64,000 nucleotides of DNA from the NCBI GenBank assembly GCA_028023455.1, contig JAQFVV010000283.1, positions 682,001-746,000 of the forward strand, read 5' to 3'. Of the stretch, positions 1 to 12,628 are shown piece by piece (positions within the stretch are counted from its first letter, which is position 1; each line of letters begins with the position of its first letter). The DNA comes from Epiperipatus broadwayi. Lineage: Eukaryota > Onychophora > Udeonychophora > Euonychophora > Peripatidae. The notes under the pieces are model-generated. The model saw nothing but the letters and a program-made list of their open reading frames with translations, was not told where the DNA came from and did not search any database. The translations under genes were made by a program, and so were the position numbers.

Positions 1-954
1 TTATGAAGATCTAATCCTGTACTATCCTATTCAATATTTCCAGGCTAGTTATAAACCTATTATAGATTTATCTGGGGGGGGGGGCTTTGGATCTTGCACC
101 AATTCATCTGGAGTACTAATGATCTTTAAATTGTTTTTTTTTTATCACTGAAAAAAATAAAAAGCACTTTTATTATTATATTTAAATTCTATATATAAAA
201 TAATCAATGGCTCCATTGTTTGTGTGTTTGTAAGTGGTCATTTACCAAAAGTGATATAACCAGGCCTTGATCCATGGATCTCGAGTTCCGGGATTTGACA
301 CTCTGTCCTTGCACCAATTATTCCGGCTGACAATAAATAATATACTTTTAATACCTAATTAAAAAAAAAAAAAAAACAGACTGTCTACCTTTTTTGTTAT
401 TTAAATATTACGCATTATTAAAAGCATTTTATGTGCTAATGTTTGCTAATAATCTACAATGAGTTTTGGAAAAAGCTTTATTACATACATATGCAAATCA
501 ATCGTCAGTCTAAAAATTTCCTTCTCTAAGAAGAAATGAGGGCTAATGAACCAAACGATGTTTTTCTTCTTTGTTACATTAATATCATTTTAAACACAGA
601 CAGACAACAGCATGTTAATAATAAAAAATAAAAAAAATGAAAAGAAACAAATGATGAAAATTATTTAAATTGATTAAGAAATTACTAGTAATAAATCAAA
701 CTTTTTTTGTTATTTTGTACAATTTTATTTTTGTCATAAATATACATATAAATGACGTAAGGGGTCTTCAGTATTTCATATAAAGATCCATACATCAGTG
801 CTCATTAAAATTTACAGTGCGATCAAATGAGAGATTGTAGAATAATTTGTACTAAGAGATGTTAAGTTTGCAATAATGATTAAATATAAGTTATAACACC
901 CCTTGCCTTAACTCTTTGTTGAGCTGCATAAAACTTAAATATATGCTTCTCTGT
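1..954. other. Non-coding, AT-rich flank with short decayed repeats
   Basis: I see no gene here. A G-run lies near position 74, and A and T runs are frequent. The phrase cttgcaccaatt occurs at about 94 and again at about 314. The stretch around 265-335, with 'gagttccgggattt', faintly resembles the degenerate tail of a tRNA-derived SINE, but boxes A and B cannot both be assigned. This is a weak inference. Confidence 0.4.
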
Positions 955-2470
955 AATGTGATATGATGTACTGTGACTTCTCCTTAAACAGAGTCAGGAA
1001 TCTCTCAGCAACTATGTCCTAAGAAACCTGTTAGCCACTTTACCTTTCCCTTCCATTCCCCACCCTAAGCTTCCCCATAATCTGCTTCATCCCATTTCCA
1101 CAACATAATCTTTGTCAACTCTATGGTCTTTATATCTAAATCCCCCTTATCTTTTTCCAAACCCGGCATAAAAACCAATAACCCACTTTCCGTATAATCA
1201 CTTTGTTCATATTTATTCTCCCATAACTTCATTATTTGTACCCTTTCTGCTTTCAAGCATTTACATTCAATCAACAGATGCCTAATATTTTCTATACCTT
1301 TCTTACACAGTTTGCACACTAAATCACATATTTTTCTATTTACATATATATTCTCTGGTTACTAAAGATCCCATTCAAGCCTTAAATAATAAACTACTTT
1401 CCTTACTATTATCATAAATTAACTTGCACCCAATGTTCTGTTTACTTCTATATATATTTAAACTCTTCTTACCTTCCATACTAGTTCTCCATCTCTCCAA
1501 CTCCCTATTCTTTATTAATAAATCTATTGTTTTATCCCATTGCTTACCATTATAACACTCAACAATCCTCCTAACACAATCGTCCCATCTTTTGTACAAA
1601 TGTACTGATATAAATTCTTTATCCAAATCTTTTGCATACAGCATTACCTTTCTCACCCATCTTGTTACCTGCCCTTTACTCATAGCCCAATTAAAAACTA
1701 TTTTTGTTATTTTTTTATTATCCATAAACTGTAATCTACCAAATATTTTCATTTTACTTTTTGCATCTCTCATATGAAAACTTAACCATCCCATTTCTCC
1801 TTGAATTGCCTCCCTTACTGTCCATACATCTGCATTCAATGCATGTCTTCCTACTTCCCTTTGAACTTTTTCTAAATAATTTAATACACCTTTACTAACA
1901 CATAATGCATCATTACCATATGTTAACCCTGCTACTGCAACTTCCTTCCATATAATTCTAGCTACATCATACTTATTATATGAAAACACTGTTAATTATT
2001 TTATCAATCCCTTTCTTTTATTTGCTTCATTTATCTTTTTTTTTTTCCATTCATTTAAATAATTTTTCTGATTACTTAAAATAATTCCCAAATAACTATA
2101 TCTATTCACCACACTTAACTTAATATCTCCCAATAAAAAATTCTACATCTTCTCTTTCCCCAATATTAATTATCATTATATTTTATTTTTCTTCACTAAA
2201 TTTAATCCCCATCTCTTTATCCATTCTTACACATGTCCTCAGCATAACTTCCATATCTTCTCTTTTTTCTGCACACAAAAAAGAACTGACAAAATATATA
2301 CTCCCTTACTACCTATTAATGGTAGTATCTCTATCTCTCTTCCTAATCTTTCTATTGCTCTTTCCATTTCACTCAAATACAACACAAACAAAATAGGTGA
2401 CATAGGGCATCCTTGCGTTAGTCTCACCACATTTTTAACTTTAACTGATTCTATATTCTCTAATTGATAT
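955..2470 (-). mobile_element. LINE family 1, copy A: 5'-truncated non-LTR retrotransposon
   Basis: Minus-strand remnant of a non-LTR retrotransposon that ends in the same 3' sequence as the copy at 8461-9690. Both begin (plus strand) with a gatgtactgtgacttctcc-like tail followed by aaacctgttagccacttt. The 5' end stops at about 2470, at a sharp junction with an atatatattgtaacgg sequence. What remains covers the reverse transcriptase palm, the thumb and a C-terminal Cys/His motif; the endonuclease is missing. The clade is uncertain: the terminal CxxC-H-C motif is typical of I/Jockey/CR1-like LINEs. Confidence 0.8.
1065..2465 (-). pseudogene. LINE family 1 ORF2 remnant (RT C-terminal half plus Cys/His motif)
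   Basis: Three open stretches on the minus strand belong to one broken polyprotein. At 2239-2430 the translation contains VRLTQGCPMSPILFVLYL, the RT motif that precedes the catalytic box. The expected (F/Y)xDD box is not readable after it, so this part is deleted or scrambled near 2260-2310. At 1375-1989 (204 codons) lies the connecting region with GLTYGNDALCVSKG and GEMGWLSFHMRDAKSKMK. This closely matches the copy at 8985-9534. At 1065-1319 there is CKLCKKGIENIRHLLIEC, a CxxC-x8-H-x4-C motif found at the C terminus of several LINE clades. Stops and frameshifts separate the pieces, so it is non-functional. Confidence 0.8.
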
Positions 2471-3690
2471 ATATTGTAACGGAAAATAAATAGAATAGAA
2501 AGAGAAATTATTTGTAACAGAAATATAGATAGTAGAATAGAGATTATTAATTATTATGATATGTTTATAATCTGTCATTTGAGCAGTAAGAAAACTTTGT
2601 AACAGCATAAAAATTACTGTAATGATGAAAAAGGCTGCTATATTATAACCGATTATAAATATATAGATGAGTGATAAAATGATAGTTGCTATAATTCAAT
2701 AACTAAACACTGAACAGGATATATGATATGCTCCAGCGGTTCATCATTTGTAACCAAGTAAAATCAAATGAGAAATGAATTTACTGTGTTAGCTAAAATA
2801 CAATTTATAATTAAATAAGGATGATGCTAACATATAAATAGGAACATATGCATATCATGCTCTATCTGGGTGTCTATTTCTAATTAATTAAATATAACAT
2901 TATAGCCCGTTTGCAACTATCCTAAACATTAATTCTGTCATGCTAATAATGAAATAAATAAATTATCTCATTACTCAACACATAAAATAACAACAATTTA
3001 AATTAAAACTGTCATCATTAAAGATTTAAAATATTTAGATATTGGGGAAGTCATTTGAACAATAAAACATACTGGCCATTGTCATCAAATAAAATAATAT
3101 TAAATATAGCAACTGAATAAAATTACCCACTGTGATATCCCTGGAGTGCCTTATGCTTAACTCCAATAATAGGTTCTTTTAACTGAGAATCCATCTCATT
3201 CCTCTTTCCATGTATATACGACCATTCATGGTCACACGCACAAGCTGGTGCTGTTTATAACAATGTATAAAATTATCATATAAAGTTAATATCATTAAGT
3301 TGGAAAGGGATTAAATCACTCTTTATTCAGTTTAGCTAAGTAAATGTGTTTTTCCACGAGCGCCACTAGATTGTTTTAAATCTAGATAAATATCTGTTTA
3401 GAGTATACTGAGTTCAAACTCATTCGGTACATTTTTATCACACATGACTTGGATGACTGATGAAAAAAATGACATTCTTATATTTTATTCATGTCAATAA
3501 AATCATAAGATCCCCATATCACCAAAATTTATATAGATCAAAGACTCATAGATATTACTAGCTCATTTTATGTATATTGATGAACAGACAATTATACTCT
3601 TATTAATGGCTTCAAGCAAGCATCGTGAAGACCATTACTGATATGGATGGCCATGAAATTAGTTATTTAACTTAATTATTTTAACACAAT
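2471..3690. other. Non-coding AT-rich interval
   Basis: No coding sequence is supported. The interval opens with atatatattgtaacgg, which resembles the way other LTRs in this window begin after an (AT)n tract, but I could not find a matching 3' end. The rest is AT-rich unique sequence with short decayed repeats. Confidence 0.4.
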
Positions 3691-3693
3691 ATA

Positions 3694-3760
3694 AAGATGA
3701 TAATGATGATGATAATAATAATGATGATGATGATAATGATAGTGTTGATGATACCAGCCA
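3694..3760. repeat. (GAT)n/(AAT)n microsatellite
   Basis: About 65 bases of gatgataatgatgatg-type triplets, imperfect. A second short (GAT)n tract lies at 4325-4340. Confidence 0.9.
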
Positions 3761-3899
3761 TATCTTTATAATGAACTCACAACAAAAAATTTATTTTTAT
3801 AAACTCATAGGCATTTTTTTTAAAATCATCCCATGTCAAACTGGGATTTAAATATTACATTCACTAGCATTTATATAAGTTTATGGTTATTTACTAAAA

Positions 3900-4345
3900 T
3901 ACTTTTATAGTTAAAACTAGGATTCAATAATACTAGTGATGATGACTGATCATCATGCCTCTCTCCACGTGATATTCAACTTTCTATATACCCCTATTTA
4001 CCAAATATATTAATTATGTTAAACATTAGATTTAATGCTTATAATTTATTTAATGATGAGGATGATCAAAACTCATGGGCATTACTATGTTTAAACGGTG
4101 TTTTAATCAATAATATGATATCCATCTTTGATGAGGATGATCATAACTCAGGGGCATAACATAATTTTAGCTTTCTTTTATTAACCTATAATTATTAAAA
4201 CTTGGTCAAATGTCAAGCATAATCCTTAAATACTTAAATGTAAATCAACATTCTAGCTTACTTAACATTTTGCGAGACTTGCTTAATATTTGCGAGTGCC
4301 GATGATTCTTAATATCTGTGAGCGATGATGATGATGATCATTTAA
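3900..4345. repeat. Degenerate tandem repeats with gatgaggatgatcataactca core
   Basis: The phrase gatgaggatgatca(a/t)aactca followed by ggggcat or tgggcat occurs at about 4056 and 4131, and weaker relatives lie nearby. The spacing of about 75 bases suggests an old tandem duplication. A tract just after it (4265-4320) repeats 'gcgag' and 'ttaatatttg' phrases. Confidence 0.55.
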
Positions 4346-5239
4346 AACAATAGAATTAAGACAAGAAAAATACAACAATATTTTTAATAAGAACTCAGAA
4401 ACCAATTAAGATATATAATTATATTTTATTAATACTATTCTTCTTTCTTTTTATTTTTTAAATCGAATTTACTAATTAGATAAATGACTTATTATTACAT
4501 TACTTAAATATAGAATTAATACAAAATTTTATATACAAGTTTGTTATTTTGGATATTTTAAAATAAACTGGCTTAAAATGACATTTTAAAAAAAATATTT
4601 CATTGAATGCTTACTTAAAACTTTCCTAACTTATTATATCATAAAAATAAATTTCATATGTGTTTTATTTCACTTCCATTCAAAATGTGGTGCCCTGCTT
4701 TTAAATTTATTCTATTTAAACTAATCAGGCATAACCTATTCTTTTGACGTTTTTGTATAAGCAGTTACACATGCACATACACCCTGTGATATGTCATCGT
4801 ATATTTTTAAAATGTGTTTTCTTATATTAGAGATTAATACACAAATCACATATATAAAAAAATATTCTTGCAACCTTGAGCAAAAGAAAATAAAATACAT
4901 TATATCAATTTTAATATGCAACAAGATAAATAAAAAAAACATTATAAATGCATATATTTATAGGTTGCTCATTATCATAACAAATGAAGAACAATAAAAA
5001 AAACATTTCAATATTACAATATATAATAAAATAAAAAAATAATGAAAATTTAAGTTTGAAGATTTAAACTGTGTTTGTGTTATGTTATGGGATATTGAGA
5101 ATAACTATCGATAAACAAGCCTTTAATGTTTCTGTATCAAAAGAAAAAAATGCTTTGACCAATAAATTAAGGTTTACTTTTAATAAGTAAGAATAAAAGA
5201 TCTGTTAATGAAAGTTCATAGTTACCCGATTATTTTCAC

Positions 5240-5580
5240 TTCTTATAAATGTCTCAAGTTTGAATTTTCAGACTGCTTGTCTCACGTATAGCTTCAATAA
5301 GTTGATTTGCTCCATTTAAAAAAAAGTTCTGGTAGATACCTTCTAATAAACATGAATTAATTGACTTGCTGGTTTCCACAATTTTAACATTATTTATTGT
5401 TGATACTTTTGATAATGCTGAATTCTTTGACTGGCTTGCTTCTACCATTTCAAAAAGAGTTATTACAAATACTTTTAGATAATTATGAACTGGTGGATTT
5501 GCTTGTCTCTACCATTTTAAAAAAAAAATCATTGTAGACACTTTAGATGACTATGAGGAAAAATTTAACAAAAATTTGAT
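5240..5580. repeat. Decayed tandem repeat, ~90-110 bp period
   Basis: Related phrases recur three to four times: 'gacttgctggtttcca', 'gactggcttgcttctacc' and 'ggatttgcttgtctctacc', each followed by 'attt(t)aaaaaaa' and 'gatactttt(g/a)gataat'. No protein is encoded; the minus-strand frame over it is a by-product. Confidence 0.55.
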
Positions 5581-6049
5581 TGATAGCTTGATCAAACTTG
5601 GCTATATATGGTTTTTTATTCATCTTTTCTTTCTTCTTGGCTTTTGTCAAAGATGATAATGAGATGACATCTTTGGCTGGTTTTAAATTTGTCCATTCTT
5701 TTGGTTACTATGGACTGGTATATGAGTCCATAGTAGATTAGTGATTTAACCCATTCTGTCAGATTTCAGGAAGTAGAAGAAGTGACTTTAGCAATGCAAA
5801 TTCATTGTATGATACACAGCAAAATATATTAATATCATTTTATGGAATTGTCAATAACTTCTTCCAATAAATTCAATTTTGCTCCATTTTTTTTTCTTAA
5901 TATTGCTGGGAATTACTTATATATATGCACATCTGCGTCTATACTGACTTTAAAACAAGAGTCATTTTTTTTCCTTCCTCAATTTTTAAAGAGTGAAAAA
6001 AAAATCAATCGCTCACTCTCTTTTGAAAAAAATATGCAAACTGTCCATT

Positions 6050-6210
6050 TCCCTTGATTTTCATGAACTCAATCACTACATCTCTGTCTAATAATAATGA
6101 ATAAACTGATCACTACATCCTTCTTTCAACAACATTGAAAAAAAAAACTGCTCATCTACATCTCTTCTGTAATAACATTAAAAAAAACTGACCACTAAAT
6201 ATTGTTTCAT
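6050..6210. repeat. Short tandem repeat, ~45 bp period
   Basis: Units of the form (a)actgatcactacatctct followed by taataacattaaaaaaa recur about four times with imperfect copies. Confidence 0.6.
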
Positions 6211-6769
6211 TCATTTATATTGCGAATCTTTGATCAAAGAAAAGGACCACCTGGAAATCTTATCTTGAGATAAAGATCAAAGCTTCACAAGTTTGATGGT
6301 CTGTCACAATTAATAAAAACTTAGGATTAATTGTTACTTTTATTACATCCAAGCATCACCTCCCTCTCTAGATATCTACAATCTAGATAATACAAAAACA
6401 ACAAAGCCTGCAATCTTAGTCATTAAAAGATTTGTGTAAAAATGTTTGATGTTTAAAATATTCATACTCATACGTGTACATTTTCATATCCTAATCTACT
6501 AATCTTGATCGCTTTATTTTACACTTTCTTTCTGATCTAATTTCAACACATTATTTAATGAAATATAATAAATCCCTATATTAAATATTGTTTCTCATTA
6601 CCTTCTCTCTTTACAACTACTTATTTATTAACTATTTATAAACTATATAATAATAAATACACACATAAATCTATATATATAAAAGATTTTTTTTTCTTAA
6701 TTAAATAATATATATATATATGGGAGAAATAAGTCATATATCTACAATATATATATATATAATAATAAT

Positions 6770-8455
6770 TATTTTCAAATAATTTTTTAATATCCACTAA
6801 AGCTTCATCCATTCCCAAATTTGCTAAACTTATCCATAATCTATTTCTATTTACTCTATCATATGCCTTTTCTATATTTATAAAACTCATATATAACTGT
6901 TTACCTGAATGCCTACTCATATCCTTAAGTTGTGTAACTACAAATGAACTATCTCCTGTACGCCTATCTAATCTAAAATCTCCTTGCATTTCCCCCACTA
7001 CAATATTCCCTTCCTTCCATTTTACAACTCTTCTAGCCATCATATATGAGAAAACTTTATATAAAACTGATGTTACCACTATCGGTCTATAATTATTTAA
7101 CTTTCTATGATCCTTACCTTTTCTTTTAAATAATAATCTTATTCTTATATTACTCCAACTACTCGGAAAAACTCTATTCTGTGCCATCTTATGAAAAACA
7201 AGATAATAACTTTACTTTTGCCTTATATTCTAAATTCATTACCCTCTCTGCTGCCCTTCCATCTAAACTTCTTGCCTTTCCACTTTTCAATTTCTTTTCT
7301 ACCTCATTCAGTTCATTTTCTGTGAACCTAATATTTCCATTACTATATGCTGTCATGTTTTCTATCACTTTATCATTCACATCTTTTCTATATTCATTAC
7401 ATATCTATTTAAGATTCTCTCTAAATTTTCTCTAGAGCTACATTCTATTTCCTCATCATCTAGTAATACTATCTCTTTCCCCCCTACATTTCTCCTTTTA
7501 ATGTAATTCCAAAATTTTTTACTCCTATCTCTTCCACTTTTATTAATATCCTCCAACAATTTATTATTCAATTTCATTCTCTCTATATAATTATCTATTT
7601 TAGCCAACTTCTTCTTTTCTAAGTACTTTTCCCATTTAGCATTAATATCTTTTTCACTTTCCTTGTTCTTAATAGCACACTTATATTCTCTACATGCTTC
7701 TTTCTTCTCTTTTATACTTTTACTAATTCTCATTTTTTGTTACTTTTATTCTTCTGAATATTCTCACCTAAAACCCTATTAGCCACTTTTTCTACTTCTT
7801 TACACCAGTCCTTATACTCATACCCAACCCACTCTTCCATAATTTCTTCAACTTGTATTTTATACTCTTCCAACTTATTCTTATCATTCACTCTCCATCC
7901 ACATCTTTCACTATTATTTCTACTTTTATTTCTATCCTCCATCACATTACTAACCATTTCAATTACAATAAAGTTATGATCACTAGTACAGACTTTTTCT
8001 TCATTATCAAACACCTTAATTTTCCGTATTTTAGTCATTCTCTTTTTCTCTACCAATACATAATATATTGTGTGAAATATATTATTTCTAGACCATGTGT
8101 ATTGTCCCTCATAAATATTTAATAAATTTCCTATACTCAAATTCACTTTCTGACAAAATTTCTTCAAAAGCTGTCGATTTTTATTATCTACATCATCAAT
8201 TTCTTCAACATGTCCATTCATACCCATATAACCATTATTTTCCTTTTTTTTAAACTTTGTATATTTTTAACTAAACATTCATATATGTTACTGTTCCACT
8301 CCATTATAATTTGACTATCTCCAGTGGCTATATAAACTATAGCCACCATCCATTCTTGTCTACCTAACCTTATTTCAAACCACAAATGTTCTTGACATTT
8401 AACAATATTTACATTTTTTTTGATATAACCCCTATACCATCACCCTTTTTTTTCT
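6770..8455 (-). mobile_element. LINE family 1, copy C: endonuclease-to-RT fragment lacking its 3' end
   Basis: Minus-strand non-LTR element segment running from the mid endonuclease (at about 8455) to RT motif 3 (at about 6780). It stops at an (AT)n tract at 6660-6770, so its 3' end is gone, which is unusual for a LINE. It lies directly after the 3' tail of the neighbouring copy (8461-9690) in the same orientation. The family link to that copy is inferred from arrangement and orientation, because the two segments do not overlap. Confidence 0.75.
6780..8455 (-). pseudogene. LINE family 1 ORF2 remnant: APE endonuclease C-terminus and RT N-terminus
   Basis: The open stretches 7730-8227, 7377-7733, 7189-7380 and 6636-7187 (minus strand) line up as one polyprotein. 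The first carries endonuclease motifs: MNGHVEEIDD (the GDxNxH region), then an ...YYVLVEKKRM stretch where active enzymes have DY, then CTSDHNFIVIEM with the terminal SDH. The second is the linker (KFWNYIKRR). The last has RT motifs: RLLFKRKGKDHRKLNNYRPI, VLYKVFSYMMARR, LDRRTGDSSFVVTQL and FINIEKAYDRV. This order is that of an APE-type LINE. Several frame breaks and a Y for D change at the endonuclease position mark it as dead. Confidence 0.8.
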
Positions 8456-8460
8456 TTTCT

Positions 8461-9690
8461 AGTGATGTGATGTGATGTATTGTGGCTTCTCCTTAAACAA
8501 AGTCAAGAATATCTCAGCAATTACGCCCAGATAAACCTGTTAGCCACTTTATTTTCCATTCCCCACTCAAATTTTCCCATATTCTGCTCCATCCCATTTC
8601 CACAACATAATCTTTGTCAACTCTATAACCTTTATATCTAAATCCCCTTTATCTTTTACCAAACCCAGCATAAAAACCAATAATTCACTTTCTGTATAAT
8701 CACTTTTTTTCATATTTATTCTTCCATAACTTCATTATGTACCCTTTCTGTTGTCAAGCATTTACATTCAATTAACAAATGCCTAATATTTTTTATTCCT
8801 TCCTTACATAATTTACAAAATAAATCACCCATTTTTTCCCCATTTACATGTATATTCTTTTGTAGCTAAAGATCCCTTTCGAACCTGAAATAATAAACTA
8901 CTTTCCTTACTATTATCATATATTAACTCACACCTAATATTCTGTTTATTTCTATATATATTTAAACTCTTTTTACTCACCATTCTATTTCTCCATCTCT
9001 CTATTTTTTATTAATAAATATATTCTTTTATCCCATTTTTTACTACTACAACACTCAACAATTCTCTTAACACAATCACCACATCTTTTGTACAAATATA
9101 CTGATATAAATTCTTTATCCAAATCTTTTGCATACCGCATTATCTTTCTCACCCATCTTGTTACCTGCCCTTTACTCATAACCCAATTAAATACTATTTT
9201 GGCTATTCTTTTATTATCTGTAAACTGCAATCTACCAAACATTTTTATTTTTACTTTTTGCACCTCTCATATGAAAACTTGACCATCCCATTTCTCCTTG
9301 AATTGCCTCCCTTGCTGTCCATACATCTGCATCCAATGCATGTCTTCCTACTTCCCTTTCAACTTTTTCTAAGTAATGTAATATCTCTTTACTAACATAT
9401 AATGCATCATTACCATATGTTAACCCTGCTACTGTAACTCCTTTCCATATAATTCTAACTACATCATATTTATTATATGAAAACACTGTTAATTTCTTTA
9501 TCAATCCCTTTATCCATTTTTTTCTCCCATTCATCCAAATAATTTTTCTGATTACTTAAAATAATTCCCAAATAACTATATCTATTCACACACTTAACTT
9601 AATATCTCCCAATAAAAATTCTACATCTTCTCTTTCCCCAGTATTAACCATCATTATATTTGATTTTTCTTCACTAAATTTAATCAATTC
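8461..9690 (-). mobile_element. LINE family 1, copy B: 3' fragment
   Basis: Same family and same segment as copy A: the plus-strand text from 8461 to 9690 parallels 955-2200 closely. The 3' tail on the minus strand ends in short (ATCAC) units, seen on the plus strand as gtgatgtgatgtgatg. The open stretches 8985-9263 and 9232-9534 (minus) encode the post-RT region, including GLTYGNDALYVSKE and REAIQGEMGWSSFHMRGAKSK. They are broken by a frameshift near 9250. The C-terminal Cys/His motif is disrupted. Confidence 0.8.
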
Positions 9691-10137
9691 CTATTGAATA
9701 TTGTCCTATTCAATATCATAGACTTGATTTCGGTTTGTAGCCTTTTTCAGTAAAAAAATTTGGATCTGTATGTATAATGTTGGACAAGGATTTAATAAGC
9801 ACTAACATGTATTGATTAGTTAAGTTTATAATAAGTGTTTTATGTGATTTTTTTTAACTACTTGCTTCATCACACTTATAAATCTATATTACTAAATTTG
9901 TATGCTAACAATGTAAATATGACAGCAACTAACAATCACACTTCCTCTGCCTACACATTACCTTTCTCTTCAGTTCTGCCATTTTGTGTGAGCTTGAGTA
10001 ATCAATAGATATCAGATGGCTGTGCTTAATGAGTTTTTATCCATATCCTTAGATTAGTTTCTACCTTATGACTTATATCAATGAGGAATTTTGAATGTGA
10101 ATGTAGTGCATCTGGAATTTTTTTTTTGGGGGGGGGG

Positions 10138-10412
10138 AGTCTATTGAACATTTTTTCCAGCACATATCATTTCTTATCATCAATCTCAAATTCAAACTGA
10201 CAGTAATATATTGAATCTGAGTCAATTTGTTTATATAGTTGCATAGATTTCACATAAGTTCAGTATGTGTGTATATTTTTTCGATCTATTGAACCTTTTC
10301 TCCAGCAAGTATTACTTCCTACCATAAGTCTCAAATACAATAAGATTAATGTTTGAATCTGAGGCAACTTCTTGTATAATTTTATTAATTTGACATCAAT
10401 TCACTATATATA
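10138..10412. repeat. Diverged ~147-bp tandem duplication
   Basis: The unit starting tctattgaacattttttccag at 10139 is repeated from about 10286 as tctattgaaccttttctccag. Later parts of both units also correspond (ttgaatctgagtcaa and ttgaatctgaggcaa). A run of T then G precedes the first unit. No coding potential is seen. Confidence 0.7.
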
Positions 10413-10415
10413 TAT

Positions 10416-12202
10416 TGTGATGATCACGTAAAGTCGTCGTCACACGTATATACTTATTAATAAAAATTAGATAAAGTAGCTACTAGAAGTAATAAAGGTA
10501 AATGGATTAGCTACTAAATTTTTTTAAAAAAAAAGAAGGAAAAGAGAAAGTTGAAATTCAAATGTCTAAATTACTTTGGATTTTGTAATAGTAAGAGAAG
10601 GGGAGGGGGTGTATAAAGAAATGCGTCTCTTTCTCTCTTAAAAAAAAAAACGAGTAAGACAAATGCTTGAAAGTTATTTCTATTTATTGTGGGAGAGGGG
10701 AAGGGGATGCATAAAGAAATGCGTCTTTTCCTCTCTTGTTAAAAACTATATTGTAACAAGTTAAAATGAATTATAAACATAAATGTGAAAAATGAATTGT
10801 AAACTTTTAAATAAAAATTAAATGTAATATGTAATATAAAAACAATATGGCCGTAGGTGTGAAAGTCTGTTGGACTAATTAAATTCCTCGGACAAAGAAA
10901 ATGTATAACAAGGAAAAACTTATAATTACAGTTAAATTAATTAAAACCTACATTCCAGCCACTAATTAAATAAAGAAACATGATGATAAGAATTCGTTGG
11001 AAATCTAAATCTTAATTAAAAATTTACAAAAACAATGAACAAAAGAAAGACAGTAAGAGAATTACAATTATTATCTGATCATTCGGAGAAAAGATTTTGA
11101 AGAAGCAACAGCTAAAAGAAAATGAAAGAAGTGCGCGGCTAGTGGCGTTAAAGGGACGTGGGTTCGTATTCAAACCGTCTCACCACTGACTCACAATGTA
11201 AGATCTATGCCTGACCTGCTAGAGAGACCGCCGCTTCTGTGACTGACAACTTAAAAATCTACCTAAAGAATCGACAAGAAGTAAAAAACTGGAACGAGAA
11301 ATAACCCCACAAACTGAGAGAGAAAATCAATCCAGCCGACAGTGAAGGACATACCGTCTCTACAAAAAAAAGGGATGATCTCCCACTGGACGGTAAAGAG
11401 CGCTCGAAAGAAATAGCCATGGAAACAACTACAATGAAAACCTAGGTAAAAGCATGCATGCATTTTAATTTTAATGTTCGTAAATAAATCAACAAGGAAC
11501 AATCTTGATAGATTTAGAACTCTACCCAATAGGACTTCAAAATAACTTTAATATTTGATCTGTTTTACTATGTTTTATTATAGCCACGTATTTATATATA
11601 AGTGTGTGTTTTTATTATTATTGTTATCATGTATTTTTTTATATAAAAGTGAGTGTTATTAAACATATTTATTCGCAAATTGCGTATACTTGCTTTATTC
11701 TCCTATCACCAAGCTACGACAGGGGGGAAACTGTAATTTAGTGATTAAAGAGTAAGGCTGATTTTTAAAGGTATTCATGTGCTGCTTGTTCGTGCGAATT
11801 TCCCAATTATAAAAAATAAATAGCAAGCGCTGGACATTCGTTAAATTTCTTGAAATAGTTTGCTTTGTCCACCAGCCGAGGGTTCTTGATCGGGAAAAAT
11901 AACGCCAAGATAATATGTACATATTGCCTTGGGGTTAGGTCAAGGGTATGGATATGAGTTTAAATTTGTATCTGTATTAGCTCTCTGCTTATATTGTAAT
12001 GGTGTTGGTTAAATAAATAAATAAACAATATCCATTACAGTTGGAGGCTAAGCAGGATATTTCGGTTAGCAAAACTGCTAATAAACAAATAAGATAATAA
12101 AGAATAAAAGTTGTAAAAAATAAATGTATAAAAAATAAGTATGAAATATAATTGAAAGTATAAATATATAAATCAACCATCCAAATAACCGTTTCCGTTA
12201 TA
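10416..12202 (+). repeat. Left LTR of the non-autonomous element
   Basis: Begins tgtgatgatcacgtaaag and ends near ccgtttccgttata. The right LTR matches it along its full length with scattered substitutions and small indels. One indel is a 27-bp tandem duplication (aatgaattataaacataaatg...) near 15059-15115 that is present once here. Minus-strand frames inside the LTR are conserved only because the LTR is duplicated; they are not genes. A tRNA-like A/B-box pair lies near 11138-11171. Confidence 0.85.
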
Positions 12203-12204
12203 AT

Positions 12205-12224
12205 TGGGGGTCAGTGTCCGGGAT
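12205..12224 (+). promoter_or_regulatory. Putative primer binding site (tRNA-Pro-like)
   Basis: tgggggtcagtgtccgggat starts two to three bases after the left LTR. Its TGGGGG start and CCGGGAT end resemble the proline-tRNA type of primer binding site, with a different middle. The match to a particular tRNA is inferred and needs comparison with the host tRNA set. Confidence 0.6.
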
Positions 12225-12628
12225 ATTTTCACATTTACAAGTTCAGCCCCTTTGAATTTGAATATAACAAAATTAATAGTTTATGCAATAATTAATAAAC
12301 AAATCAAAAATAGCTTGGTGGTAGACAAAAGCAAGAAATAAAATAAAATAATAGAGGGTAAAAGGAGAGAAAGAGAACGTGATATAATTTGGGAAGTTAG
12401 GTTGTAAATTGGAGACAGTTGTGGAGGGGTTTTGAAGGCAGGAGTGGGTGAGTGATGATTAGTGAGTGGGATGGGGAGAGTCGAACAAACGTCAGTGAAA
12501 TATAAAGTCAGTAAAGTAAGGATAGTCCTATAAGGAGAGAGTTAGAATAATAAAGCTGTAGAATAAAATATAAGTGATTAGTTAGTGTGCGTGTTTGATA
12601 GATTTTAGGCACACGAGATCAAAACAAA

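Noticed and set aside
7181-7435. Plus-strand 84-codon frame
   Set aside because: Antisense to the LINE reverse-transcriptase remnant; low-complexity hydrophobic composition from AT-rich DNA.
11263-11529. Minus-strand 88-codon frame also present at 15579-15848
   Set aside because: Both copies lie at the same place in duplicated LTRs. The frame shifts near its C terminus in the second copy and has no recognisable domain.
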